Positions 6,892 through 15,382 of a stretch of DNA of 64,000 nt are shown here, in pieces; within the stretch, counting starts at the first letter, position 1, and every line of letters starts with the position of its first letter. A program made the position numbers and the translations under genes. Location: the NCBI GenBank assembly GCA_011774835.1, contig JAACAK010000130.1, positions 1-64,000 of the forward strand. The letters run 5' to 3'. This DNA is from Candidatus Kutchimonas denitrificans (lineage in GTDB: Bacteria; Gemmatimonadota; Gemmatimonadetes; Palauibacterales; KS3-K002). The notes beneath the pieces are model-generated. The model had not been told where the DNA came from and searched no databases. It saw nothing but the letters and a program-made list of their open reading frames with translations.

Positions 6892-9251
6892 GCGCCGTAC
6901 GTCCTCCGGGTGAGTGCCCGCCGCCGGATCAGCCGGACGGCTCCCAGCAGCACGAAGAGCAGCGGCACGCCCACCAGGTTGATGTACTTGACCAGCTGCA
7001 TCTGCAGGTTCGACTCGAACACCAGGGGCCGCGGTGTCGCGGTCTTCGACCGGATGTCGAGCAGCGCCTCGGTCTGAGTCAGCCAGTCGACGGCGTTGAG
7101 GGCGAACAGGCGGTTCTCGGGCGCGCTGCGGCTGAACTGGTCGGTGAGGAACTCAGAGTCACCCACCATAACGACCCGGCCGGTGGGCTCGCCGGCAACC
7201 GCGGTCCGATCGACGGCCGTCGGGGCCGCCGAGTCCTGGCCGTCGTCGTCCGCCGTCGCCTCGGGTACCATGAGTGAATCGGATTCCGCCAGCGAGTCCG
7301 GCTCGGCCGGGGGCTCGGGGATCGGCGTATTCGCCGCGTCGGATCCGATGGCGCCGTCGATCGCCAGCGCCAACAGCTGCGGCTCGAGCGTCGCCGGGTC
7401 GTACGGGATGTCCTGCTCGGGTCGAATCTCGAACTGGCCGGTCTGCGTGCCCGCGAACTCGCTCGTCTCCAGCAGCGGCGTGAACTCACGGCCGCTCATC
7501 GTCGCCAGCGTATCCAGCGCGCTGGCCCACGGCAGGAAGACGCTGTTCAGGTTGCGGGTGATCGCGTGATCGGTGGCCGGGAGCGCGCGCAGCCAGAACG
7601 GATAGGCGACGATGTAGTTGAACACCTCGCCGGGCACCTGGATCGACTCGTTCGAGCGCAGGTCGAAGGCCATGTTCGCGCCCAGCTCGACACCGAACTG
7701 GCGGGTGAAGTCACGGGCACTGTCCGGCACCTGCATGGCGAGCAGGAACCGCATGTTGATGTTCGATCCCTCGCCCAGATAGAGCAGCCGGCCGTCGTTC
7801 CCGAGGTAGCGGCGCAGCAGCGCCCGGGGCCGGGCGCCCAGCGGCTGCGTGGGGCCGGCGACGATGACCGCGTCGATCTCCGAACCCAGCTCGGCCTCGG
7901 CGTCGGTCAGGTCCACCGTCTCCAGCCGATAGGTCTGGCCCAGCTCCCGGGTGAACCCCGTGTAGTCCGCCTGCGTCTTCTCGCCGTGACCGCTGGTGAA
8001 CGCCACCGTCGGCGTGTCCGTCCGGGTGAGCCGCCACACCCGGCTGGCCAGCTGATACTCCAGGTTCCGTGTGTCGCCCACGAACGGGATGCTCTCGGAC
8101 TCGCCGGCATAGCTCACCGCGATGCCCAGCCAACCCTGTTTCAGCTGCAGCTCCTCGCGCCGCACCACGTTGAACTGGACCGACCGGATCCCTCGCTGCT
8201 GCGCCTCCTGCAGCGCCGCCTCGCTGGCGTCGGGGTCCTTGCGCACGATCTGGATGTTGCCGCCGCCGTAGCGGTCGAAGTCGCGCAGCACGTCGTTCAC
8301 GTCGCGGGCCAGCGGCTCGACCTGGGCCGGCAGCTCGTCCGACGCGTACAGCGTCAGCGTGACCAGGTCGTCCAGGCCGCGCAGGATGTCTTTCGTGCCG
8401 TCTGACAGCGTGTACAGGTTCTCGGCCGTCAGGTCCAGTCGACCCGGTATGTAGCTGCCGAACAGCCCGGCGAAGACCGCGATGCCGACGACCGTGACGG
8501 TGCCGATCCGCAGGTTGCGGTAGAGTCGGCCCCTGGTGTTCAAACGGCCGCGCAGCAACTGCCAGTAGGCCAGCGCCAGAAAGGCGAGGGCCAGAGCGGC
8601 GAAGTAGACCAAGTCGCGAAGGTCGATCACCCCCCGCGCCACGTTGCCGAAATGCCGCAGGATCCCCAACGACGCCGCCGGACCCGCCAGCCAACCCGGC
8701 AGTCCGATTTGCACCACCTCGGTGCCCACCATCATCAAGGCGAATATGATGACCGTACCGAGGATGAACGCGGTGATCTGGTTCCGGGTCAGCGCCGACG
8801 CGAAAAGGCCCACGGCGGCCATCCCGGCCAGCAGCAGGAACGCGCCGAAGTACTGGGCGAAGACCACACCGAAATCGAGGCTGCCGCCCCACAGCAGCGT
8901 CAGCGGGATCAGGATCGTGCTGGCCAGCGCCATGAGCAGGAACAGCAGATTGCCGACGTACTTGCCCAGAAGCAGCTCCGCCTCGCTCACCGGGTGGCTC
9001 AGAACCACCTCGAGCGTCCCCCGGCGCCGTTCCTCGGCCAGCACGCCCATCGTGACCGCCGGGACGAAGAACAGGGTGATCCAGGGCAGCAGGTCGAACA
9101 TCGGCCGCAGCGACGCCTCGCTGACCAGGAATGCGCTGCGGAAGAAGAAGAACGCATTGATGGCGAGGAAGACGACCAGCAGGATGTAGGCGGTCGGGTG
9201 ATCGAAGTAGCCTCGCAGCTCGCGGCGCGCGATCGTCCAGACGTTTCGCAT
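6888..9251 (-). CDS. Fused ABC-2 permease (GldF-like) and GldG-like auxiliary protein
   Basis: The N-terminal third (about residues 1-240) is an ABC-2 permease with about six membrane segments and the EERRRGTLEVVLSHPVSE signature. A second membrane segment (about 250-275) leads into a long extracytoplasmic GldG-type region (about 275-755), which ends with a C-terminal membrane anchor near 760. In Flavobacterium, GldF and GldG are separate proteins; here they are one polypeptide. A Pro/Glu/Asp/Ser-rich linker lies at about 640-690. ATG at 9251 is used; a GTG two codons upstream is possible. It forms an ABC exporter with the upstream ATPase. Confidence 0.88.
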   Translation of the reverse strand: MRNVWTIARRELRGYFDHPTAYILLVVFLAINAFFFFRSAFLVSEASLRPMFDLLPWITLFFVPAVTMGVLAEERRRGTLEVVLSHPVSEAELLLGKYVGNLLFLLMALASTILIPLTLLWGGSLDFGVVFAQYFGAFLLLAGMAAVGLFASALTRNQITAFILGTVIIFALMMVGTEVVQIGLPGWLAGPAASLGILRHFGNVARGVIDLRDLVYFAALALAFLALAYWQLLRGRLNTRGRLYRNLRIGTVTVVGIAVFAGLFGSYIPGRLDLTAENLYTLSDGTKDILRGLDDLVTLTLYASDELPAQVEPLARDVNDVLRDFDRYGGGNIQIVRKDPDASEAALQEAQQRGIRSVQFNVVRREELQLKQGWLGIAVSYAGESESIPFVGDTRNLEYQLASRVWRLTRTDTPTVAFTSGHGEKTQADYTGFTRELGQTYRLETVDLTDAEAELGSEIDAVIVAGPTQPLGARPRALLRRYLGNDGRLLYLGEGSNINMRFLLAMQVPDSARDFTRQFGVELGANMAFDLRSNESIQVPGEVFNYIVAYPFWLRALPATDHAITRNLNSVFLPWASALDTLATMSGREFTPLLETSEFAGTQTGQFEIRPEQDIPYDPATLEPQLLALAIDGAIGSDAANTPIPEPPAEPDSLAESDSLMVPEATADDDGQDSAAPTAVDRTAVAGEPTGRVVMVGDSEFLTDQFSRSAPENRLFALNAVDWLTQTEALLDIRSKTATPRPLVFESNLQMQLVKYINLVGVPLLFVLLGAVRLIRRRALTRRTYGA

Positions 9252-9266
9252 CGTCACCCGTCCCGG

Positions 9267-10196
9267 CTACCGCGTCAGTTGGCCGAACAGGTCCTGCAGA
9301 TTGCCGGCCTCCTCGTGCAGCTCCCACAGCTCCCAACCGCGCTCCACCGCGAGTCGGAAGATCTCGGGCCGGGGGTCCGGCCCGGAGCCGACGACGAGCG
9401 TCAGGCGCGTGCGCCCCTCGTGCTCGTGTCGCTCCTCGACCGCGTCGACGTTCGGCAGCTTCAGCACCTCCGCCTCGATGGCTGCACCTTTCGCCTCGAG
9501 AACCACCGTCCGGCCGGTGCTGGTGTCACGGGCCCGGGCCATCAGGTCGTCGGGCGTTCCGTCCGCCACGATCTTCCCCTCGTGGATGACGATGATCCGC
9601 CGACATGTCTCCTCGACCTCGGGCAGGACATGCGTGCTCAGCAACACGGTACGCTCCTGACCGATCTCCCGGATCAGCCGCCGGATCTCCTGCCGCTGGT
9701 TCGGATCGAGCCCTTCGGTCGGCTCGTCGAGGATCAGGAAGTCCGGCCGGTGCAGGATCGCGGCGGCGAGCCCCAGGCGCTGGCGGTATCCCTTCGACAG
9801 CTCGCCGATCGGCCGGTAGAAGACCTCGGCGATCCCCGTCGCCTGGACCGCGTCGTCCAGCGCGCTGCCCGCGCCGTCGGTCGCCACCTCCCGCAGCGTC
9901 CCGACGAACGACAGGTACTCGCTCACGAGCATGTCGGTGTAGAGCGGGTTGTTCTCTGGCAGGTAGCCGATCCGCCGCCGGGCGGCGACCGGGTCCTCGC
10001 GGACGTCGGTGCCGTCGATCTTCACCGCGCCCGACTCGGGCTCCAGGTAGTTGGTGATCAGCCGCATCGTCGTCGACTTGCCCGCCCCGTTGGGTCCCAG
10101 GAAGCCGACGACCTCGCCCCGATCCACGGTGAACGAGACGTCGTCCACCGCCACGGTGGGGCCGAACGACTTCGTGACGTTCTCCAGCGCGATCAA
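9267..10196 (-). CDS. ABC transporter ATPase (GldA-like)
   Basis: Walker A GPNGAGKST, signature LSKGYRQRLGLA, Walker B FLILDEPTEGLD and switch His in STHVL are all intact. A C-terminal extension of about 80 residues is typical of ABC-2-type ATPases. The start is taken as TTG at 10196 because it has GGAG six bases upstream and yields a normal N-terminus (LIALENVTKSFG); starts further upstream would run into tRNA-Asp. First gene of the operon with the GldFG fusion and DUF4340 gene. The exported substrate is unknown. Confidence 0.9.
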   Translation of the reverse strand: MIALENVTKSFGPTVAVDDVSFTVDRGEVVGFLGPNGAGKSTTMRLITNYLEPESGAVKIDGTDVREDPVAARRRIGYLPENNPLYTDMLVSEYLSFVGTLREVATDGAGSALDDAVQATGIAEVFYRPIGELSKGYRQRLGLAAAILHRPDFLILDEPTEGLDPNQRQEIRRLIREIGQERTVLLSTHVLPEVEETCRRIIVIHEGKIVADGTPDDLMARARDTSTGRTVVLEAKGAAIEAEVLKLPNVDAVEERHEHEGRTRLTLVVGSGPDPRPEIFRLAVERGWELWELHEEAGNLQDLFGQLTR

Positions 10197-10212
10197 GTTG
10201 GTCTCCGTAATT

Positions 10213-10249
10213 CGAGTACGACTACGATCACGAGTACCGTTCCGAGTAC
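10213..10249. repeat. Triple CGAGTAC direct repeat upstream of the Gld operon
   Basis: CGAGTAC occurs at 10213-10219, 10231-10237 and 10243-10249, in the 120-base leader between tRNA-Asp and the ABC ATPase start. Spacings of 18 and 12 bases could fit a regulator binding site. No regulator is linked. Confidence 0.45.
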
Positions 10250-10315
10250 GAGTGCGATTCCCGTTAGGTTCTTTGCCGAACGGCAGATGACAAACAGAAG
10301 ACCTGCGTTTTGGAG

Positions 10316-10390
10316 CGGGGCTGACGGGACTCGAACCCGCGACCTCCGGTGTGACAGACCGGCACTCTAACCGAACTGAGCTACAGCCCC
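10316..10390 (-). tRNA. tRNA-Asp (anticodon GTC)
   Basis: Reverse complement gives acceptor GGGGCTG/CAGCCCC, anticodon stem CCGGT/ACCGG and loop CTGTCAC, hence anticodon GTC. Discriminator G, as expected for tRNA-Asp. The T arm is GCGGG/CCCGT, with one wobble pair. Confidence 0.95.
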
Positions 10391-10499
10391 GAAACGAGCC
10401 GGCGCCGCACCGCTCCGGCGCTGCCGGCCCTGGCACGCCGACCGCGACCCCATCGGGACCGGGTGGCGCGGCGCAAATCTATTCTCCAGCCGGACCGGG

Positions 10500-10817
10500 T
10501 CAAGACTCGCGGGCGACGCGAACCGCCCCTTCGGCCCAGAGCGCCAGCGCCTCGTCGTCCTCGAGAACGTCGGCCGGCACCTCGTAGTACGTCTTGAGGG
10601 TCTGCTTCGGCGTCGGCTGGAACGGCCCCATCCCGCGCCGGCGGTACTCCTCGCGGGTCGGCTCATCCGTCTTGAAGTACAGCCGTCCGTCGTCGACGAT
10701 GGCGAAAAACACGCCATCCCGATAGAGCCCGTGGGCGCCGAACATGCGGCGAGCCTCCAAGCCGCTCAGCCCGCTCAGCTGGTCGAGGACATAGTCCAAA
10801 AAAGAGTCGCCTGACAT
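10500..10817 (-). CDS. TfoX/Sxy N-terminal domain protein
   Basis: The 105-residue protein matches the stand-alone TfoX-N family: ARRMFGAHGLYRDGVFFAIVDDGRLYFKTD, then the YYEVPADVLED segment. It lacks the C-terminal domain of competence regulator TfoX, so a role in competence should not be assumed. A strong purine-rich ribosome site (GGGGGGAT) precedes the ATG. A TATAAT-like element on the minus strand at about 10878-10883 may be its -10 box. Confidence 0.85.
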   Translation of the reverse strand: MSGDSFLDYVLDQLSGLSGLEARRMFGAHGLYRDGVFFAIVDDGRLYFKTDEPTREEYRRRGMGPFQPTPKQTLKTYYEVPADVLEDDEALALWAEGAVRVARES

Positions 10818-10924
10818 TCAGGATCCCCCCTTGGTCGCATCCCGACCAGCTCGGGGCTTCGCCCCTCTCAATTCAATATTATAGAGCCGGACCCAACGGC
10901 CCTCCCCGGCGACGGGCTCTCGTT

Positions 10925-11824
10925 TCACCGACGCCGATGTTCCAGCAGGAAGCCGATGATCGTCAGCGTCGTACTGAACTCCGCGCTGATCCCATACTCA
11001 TGGACGCCACCCAGCACCGATAGCAGGATCGACTCGGTGCCAGCGTCGCAGGGAGTGTAGCGGTTGACCGTGACGAACGTGCCGTCGTCGTGCAGATCCG
11101 GCGGCCGCCTCACCACAGCCGTGTCGGGGCAGTTGTTCGCCGTCGCCCAGAACTCGATGGTCGCCTCGGCGCCCAGTACGTCGAAGGGCGCTTCGCCACC
11201 GCCCTCGTAGGGATAGACGTTGTCCTCGGTTCCCTGGATGCCCAACACCGCGATCGGGACCGACGGGGCACAGCTTGCCGACAGCGGCACCGACATCGGT
11301 GCGATCACCGAGGTGATGGCTGCAAACTCTTCGGTCAACTCACACGCCAGCCGCCAGGTGAACAGGCCGCCCTGAGAGACTCCGACCGCATAGACGCGGT
11401 TCGTGTCGATATCGAAATCGGCGGAGATGTCCTGGATGAGGGCACGAACGAAGCCCGTGTCGTTGACCCCCGCCTGATCCGCCGCCGAGCAGTCGCAGCC
11501 TTCGGCCCAATCCTCCTCCAGCGAGTTCGGGTACGCCACAAAAAACACCAATCGGTCTGCGAACTCGTCGAAGGCCGTCTGCGCCTGCAGCCCGATGCCC
11601 GAGCCTTGCGCATCGTGAAACGCGATAACGAGAGGCGAGGGTGTTGACACCGTATCGGCCGGACCGGGAACGAACAGCCGATAGCTGCGCGTCGTGCCGT
11701 CGACCTCCAGGGACAAATCCAACGTCTGGCCTGGCTGTCCTCCGTCCACCGGGGTGTCATCGTCGCACGCGGCCAGCGTAACTCCGGCCAAGACCAGGAG
11801 CGCCAACCGTATGAAACTCGTCAT
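10925..11824 (-). CDS. Secreted lipoprotein esterase, PHB depolymerase/LpqC-like
   Basis: The 299-residue protein has a lipoprotein signal (LVLAGVTLAAC). It is an alpha/beta hydrolase of the polyhydroxybutyrate depolymerase/feruloyl esterase type. Visible catalytic candidates are Ser in VGVSQGG, Asp in GTEDNVYPY and His in GGVHEYG. Several Cys residues (CDCS, NNCPD, TPCD) suggest disulfides. It probably cleaves an ester substrate outside the inner membrane; which substrate is unknown. Monocistronic. Confidence 0.8.
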   Translation of the reverse strand: MTSFIRLALLVLAGVTLAACDDDTPVDGGQPGQTLDLSLEVDGTTRSYRLFVPGPADTVSTPSPLVIAFHDAQGSGIGLQAQTAFDEFADRLVFFVAYPNSLEEDWAEGCDCSAADQAGVNDTGFVRALIQDISADFDIDTNRVYAVGVSQGGLFTWRLACELTEEFAAITSVIAPMSVPLSASCAPSVPIAVLGIQGTEDNVYPYEGGGEAPFDVLGAEATIEFWATANNCPDTAVVRRPPDLHDDGTFVTVNRYTPCDAGTESILLSVLGGVHEYGISAEFSTTLTIIGFLLEHRRR

Positions 11825-11925
11825 AGCCTATACTCCGTTCAGCTTTGGTCAGGAAATAGTAAACTAAGCTGGCCCCGTGTCCACGTCGATGCCGCGTCGC
11901 TGCGCCGCCGACACGGCGCGTCCAC

Positions 11926-12795
11926 TCAACCGCCGATGCCGTCCGCCAGCTCCAGCAGCTCCGGCGCGTCGAGCCGCTCGCACCAGTCGCCGAAATGCCG
12001 GGCCGGTCCCGTCCAGCGCAGCTCGTCGACCCGCTCGCCCACCGGCGCTTCCACCGCCAGAGTGGCGAGACGCCGGAACAGCCGGGCCAGTTCACGCTCC
12101 TCCGCCAGCGTCGCCGCCAGCCGGGCCGCGCCCCGCACCGCGACCTTCCAGTCCTCGGCGCTAGACGGGATGTTCTCGATGTGCCCGTAGTGCGCCAGCA
12201 CGGTCGCCGTCGACTTCGCGCCCCAGCCCGGCAGGCCGGGGAAGCCGTCGGCGCTGTCGCCCACCAGCGCCAGGTAGTCGGGGATCGACGCCGGCCTCAC
12301 GCCGAACTTCTCCACCACCCCGTCCTCGTCTGTCACGACCCGCTTGCGCCGATCGAGCTGCACGACCCGCTCGCCCTTTACGCACTGCGCCAGGTCCTTG
12401 TCGGGCGTGCAGATCAGGACCCGCTCCACCCGGTCGTCGGCCCCGGCCAGCGCCGCGCCCGCCGCCAGCGCGTCGTCCGCCTCGTATTCCGTCATCGCCC
12501 ACACCCGAAAGCCAGCCGCACGTAGCGCTTCTTCAAGCGGCTCGAACTGCGCCAGAAGCTCCGGCTCGATACCGGACGCGTCCTTGTAGTCGGGCCACAG
12601 CTCGTTGCGGAACGACTCCACCACGTGATCCGTCGCCACGGCCACGTGCGTCGCCCCATCTCGCACCATCGACAGGAGCGAGCGGACCACGCCACGGGTT
12701 GCCGCCACCTCCTCGCCGTCGTCGTTCACGTGGGACGGCAGCGCGTAGTAGTGGCGGAACAGCTCGTACGTCCCGTCGACCAGGTGGACGTTCAT
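11926..12795 (-). CDS. 5'-3' exonuclease (Pol I N-terminal / FEN family)
   Basis: The 289-residue stand-alone flap-nuclease-type protein begins VHLVDGTYELFRHYYALP. It carries acidic metal-ligand motifs in EYEADDALA, TPDKDLAQ and LVGDSADGFPGLPGWGAKS, the last being the helix-hairpin-helix region. Such proteins remove RNA primers or 5' flaps. The small gene at 12821-13012 lies just upstream in the same orientation. Confidence 0.88.
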   Translation of the reverse strand: MNVHLVDGTYELFRHYYALPSHVNDDGEEVAATRGVVRSLLSMVRDGATHVAVATDHVVESFRNELWPDYKDASGIEPELLAQFEPLEEALRAAGFRVWAMTEYEADDALAAGAALAGADDRVERVLICTPDKDLAQCVKGERVVQLDRRKRVVTDEDGVVEKFGVRPASIPDYLALVGDSADGFPGLPGWGAKSTATVLAHYGHIENIPSSAEDWKVAVRGAARLAATLAEERELARLFRRLATLAVEAPVGERVDELRWTGPARHFGDWCERLDAPELLELADGIGG

Positions 12796-12820
12796 GAACC
12801 GTATCGGCCGCTGACCCGGG

Positions 12821-13012
12821 TCACTCGGCGCCGGTCACCGGCCGGCCCAGCGCCGCCAGCGCCTTGGCGATCACCGCTTTGCGTTCCTTCAGCATGTCGC
12901 GAAAATCTTTCCGGTCGGTATCGGCGATCTCCATCCGCAGGTCCGAGTAGGCGCTCTCCAGCACCTCGACCAGGATGCTCGTCTCCTCGCCGCTCAGCTC
13001 GAGCTGGATCAT
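12821..13012 (-). CDS. Small conserved helical protein
   Basis: A 63-residue protein predicted to be mostly helical (ETSILVEVLESAYSDLRMEIADTDRKDFRDMLKERKAVIAKAL is one long amphipathic stretch in residues 10-52). AGGAGG lies eight bases before the ATG, which supports real translation. I know similar small proteins of unknown function in several phyla but cannot name a role. Confidence 0.7.
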   Translation of the reverse strand: MIQLELSGEETSILVEVLESAYSDLRMEIADTDRKDFRDMLKERKAVIAKALAALGRPVTGAE

Positions 13013-13301
13013 CGGCCACCTCCTGCCGCCGGGGCGGCTGCGCCGTGAAAGTCATGGTTACAGGTATCCTTACGAGTAGCCCCGGAGTCTCGTGTCCGTC
13101 AACGGCCACCTGGCCAGGTCGTCGTGTTGTGACTATGAATGTTTTTACGGCCTTCGACAGAAGTTGGCTTCTGGCTCGATCGATCGCGATCGACGACGGC
13201 CCTGTAACGACTCACGGGCCTTGTAATTGGCCGGACGGGTGGACGGCGGCCCGGTAGTTGCACTTCGATTCCAGGCTGTCGCCCCCCTCCGCGGAGCGCC
13301 C

Positions 13302-14330
13302 ATGCAAGAGAACAAACGACAGCACCGCCGCCCCGAAGAGTACCTGGGGCTCGCCTGCGCACTGGCCATCGCGCTGACTGGCTGCGATGACCGGGCCACC
13401 GAAATCACCGATCCCGATGGCAACGGCCAGGGGCCGCCCGCCGGCGCCGTCACCCTCGCCTTCATTGGCGACCAGGGGTGGGAGCCGGCGAGCCAGGCCG
13501 ACGGGCCCCGGGCGGTCCTCCAGCTGATCGAGGACGAGGGGGCTGACGCGCTGCTGCACCAAGGCGACTTCGACTACCTGGACGACCCGGCGGCCTGGGA
13601 GGCGCAGATCGACGACGTGCTGGGGATCGACTTTCCCTACTTCGTCAGCGTCGGCAACCACGACACCGGGGAGTGGGACGGCGCCGGCGGCTATCGGGAC
13701 CGGATGGAGGCGCGGGCGACGCGCCTCGGCTTCTCCTGGGACGGCCAGCTGGGCGAGCGGTCGGCCCTTCATTTTGGGGGCATCCACTTGCTCTTCGGCG
13801 CGCCGGGAACGCTGGGCTCTGACAACACCGTCTACGCCGACTACTTCGACGGCCGACTGGCGGCCGACACCTCGACCTGGCGGATCTGCAGCTGGCACAA
13901 GAACCAGCGGCTGATGCAGGTGGGGGGCAAGAGCGACGACACGGGTTGGGAGGTGTACGAGTCGTGCCGGGCCGGCGGCGCGATCATCGCCACGGCCCAC
14001 GAGCACAGCTACAGCCGCACGCACCTGCTCTCCCACATGGAGAGCCAGGCGATCGCGTCGACCGCCGACACGCTGCACCTCACGACGGGCGCGAGCTTCG
14101 TCTTCGTCTCGGGGCTGGGCGGCAAGAGCATCCGGGACCAGGAACGGGGCGGCGATTGGTGGGCAGCGATCTACACGTCGGACCAGGGCGCCAACTACGG
14201 GGCGCTATTCGGCGTCTTCAACGTCGACGGCCGCAGCGACCTGGCCTACTTCTACTTCAAGGATATCGACGGCAGGGTTGTCGACTCGTTCTGGGTCGTC
14301 AGCGAAGTGAACGGGAACAGTGAGAAGTGA
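13302..14330 (+). CDS. Secreted lipoprotein metallophosphoesterase
   Basis: The 342-residue protein has a lipoprotein signal (ALAIALTGC). It is a calcineurin-like phosphoesterase domain of the purple acid phosphatase/alkaline phosphatase-D type. Metal-ligand motifs are in order: GDQG (variant of GD), HQGDFDY, VGNHD, and SWHK with AHEHSYSR near the end. The start at 13302 gives a proper signal peptide. It probably dephosphorylates an extracellular phosphoester. It stands alone between minus-strand genes. Confidence 0.82.
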   Translation: MQENKRQHRRPEEYLGLACALAIALTGCDDRATEITDPDGNGQGPPAGAVTLAFIGDQGWEPASQADGPRAVLQLIEDEGADALLHQGDFDYLDDPAAWEAQIDDVLGIDFPYFVSVGNHDTGEWDGAGGYRDRMEARATRLGFSWDGQLGERSALHFGGIHLLFGAPGTLGSDNTVYADYFDGRLAADTSTWRICSWHKNQRLMQVGGKSDDTGWEVYESCRAGGAIIATAHEHSYSRTHLLSHMESQAIASTADTLHLTTGASFVFVSGLGGKSIRDQERGGDWWAAIYTSDQGANYGALFGVFNVDGRSDLAYFYFKDIDGRVVDSFWVVSEVNGNSEK

Positions 14331-14500
14331 GCATCGGTTAAGGCAGGGTTCGTTGGCTCTTCGTAGCCCTGGCGTTCGCCACACGCGTTCGTCAGGCGAT
14401 GCCAACCCGGTAGACCTGGGTGGCCCGCCACCTCCTCCGAGCGGGGATCCGGCGACGGGCATCTGGATCGATACGGACGAGCCGGCGGCCCTGCCTGAAG

Positions 14501-14544
14501 GCGGTAAGGGGTAGTGGGTAGTGGGTAGTGGGTAGTGGGTAACG
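14501..14544. repeat. GGGTAGT heptamer tract, unpaired copy
   Basis: GCGGTAAGGGGTAGT is followed by three more perfect GGGTAGT units and GGGTAACGG. It starts like the palindromic copies but has no closing arm. It lies directly after the stop of the minus-strand SH3 gene, at its 3' side. It makes the heptameric building block of the family explicit. Confidence 0.75.
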
Positions 14545-14547
14545 GTG

Positions 14548-15378
14548 TCAGTCGTTGGCGCAGAAGGCGCCGCCGGCCCCGGCCATCCCCGCGACCATGG
14601 TGTCCTGTGTGCTCGGGGTGTCCGGATCGTCATAGTAGACGCCGGCGGAGAAGGCGGGAAACAGATCGCCGGGCATCGGGGCCATGGTGCGCTGGACGAA
14701 GCTCGAGATCCCGTCCATCGCCCGGCACGCCGCCGCCGTACTCGGGCCGTCGGGTCGCGGTGTGTAGAACTCGAACGTCAGCCGGTCCCCCACCAGCTTC
14801 ACGGCGTAGCCGCTGAACACGCGGCCGCCGCCGGCCCGCAGCCGGTCGAGCTCCCGTCGATAGTAACTTGACGTCGCGGCCCGGATCTCCGCCAGCAACC
14901 GACCGTGATAGGCGTCGGGCAGAACCAGGTGCTCGACGTTCAGGTACCCCTCCAGACCGCGACCCGCGTAGCGGTACCAGCGGCCCTTCAGGTCCCATAC
15001 CCTCACATGCTGGCCACGGTTCACCTGGCCCACCACCGAGCAGCCGGTGGACCGGCAACGTCGCACGTTGAGCGTCGAGGCCATGACCATCATCGTCCCC
15101 GCGCCAGCCGGGCCCAGCGCATCGTAGGCCACCGTGCCGGCGCGCCGGCTGCCCCGGTAGTACGGCACCTGGTTGTCGTCGGAACGGCGGCTGAGATCGA
15201 CACGTACGGTATCGCCCCGCTCCAGGCGCCCGGCGTCACTCAGCACCAGCAGGGTCGTGAGCTCCGGCGCGGCGGCGCCCTCCTCAGGCGTCGGTCTGCC
15301 GCCCCCCGACCCGGCGGACGAACACCCGCCGGCGGCCAGCGCCAGCGTCGCGGCAAAGATGGACAGACAGCGTTTCAT
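14548..15378 (-). CDS. SH3-domain lipoprotein
   Basis: The 276-residue protein has a lipoprotein signal (LALAAGGC) and a bacterial SH3 domain at about residues 95-150 (STLNVRRCRSTGCSVVGQVNRGQHVRVWDLKGRWYRYA...GYL). A C-terminal region of unknown fold follows. SH3b domains usually bind cell wall or mediate envelope contacts. The gene starts 5 bases after the DUF6263 gene stops and has GGGTGAG before its ATG, so the two form an operon. Confidence 0.8.
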   Translation of the reverse strand: MKRCLSIFAATLALAAGGCSSAGSGGGRPTPEEGAAAPELTTLLVLSDAGRLERGDTVRVDLSRRSDDNQVPYYRGSRRAGTVAYDALGPAGAGTMMVMASTLNVRRCRSTGCSVVGQVNRGQHVRVWDLKGRWYRYAGRGLEGYLNVEHLVLPDAYHGRLLAEIRAATSSYYRRELDRLRAGGGRVFSGYAVKLVGDRLTFEFYTPRPDGPSTAAACRAMDGISSFVQRTMAPMPGDLFPAFSAGVYYDDPDTPSTQDTMVAGMAGAGGAFCAND

Positions 15379-15382
15379 GGTC

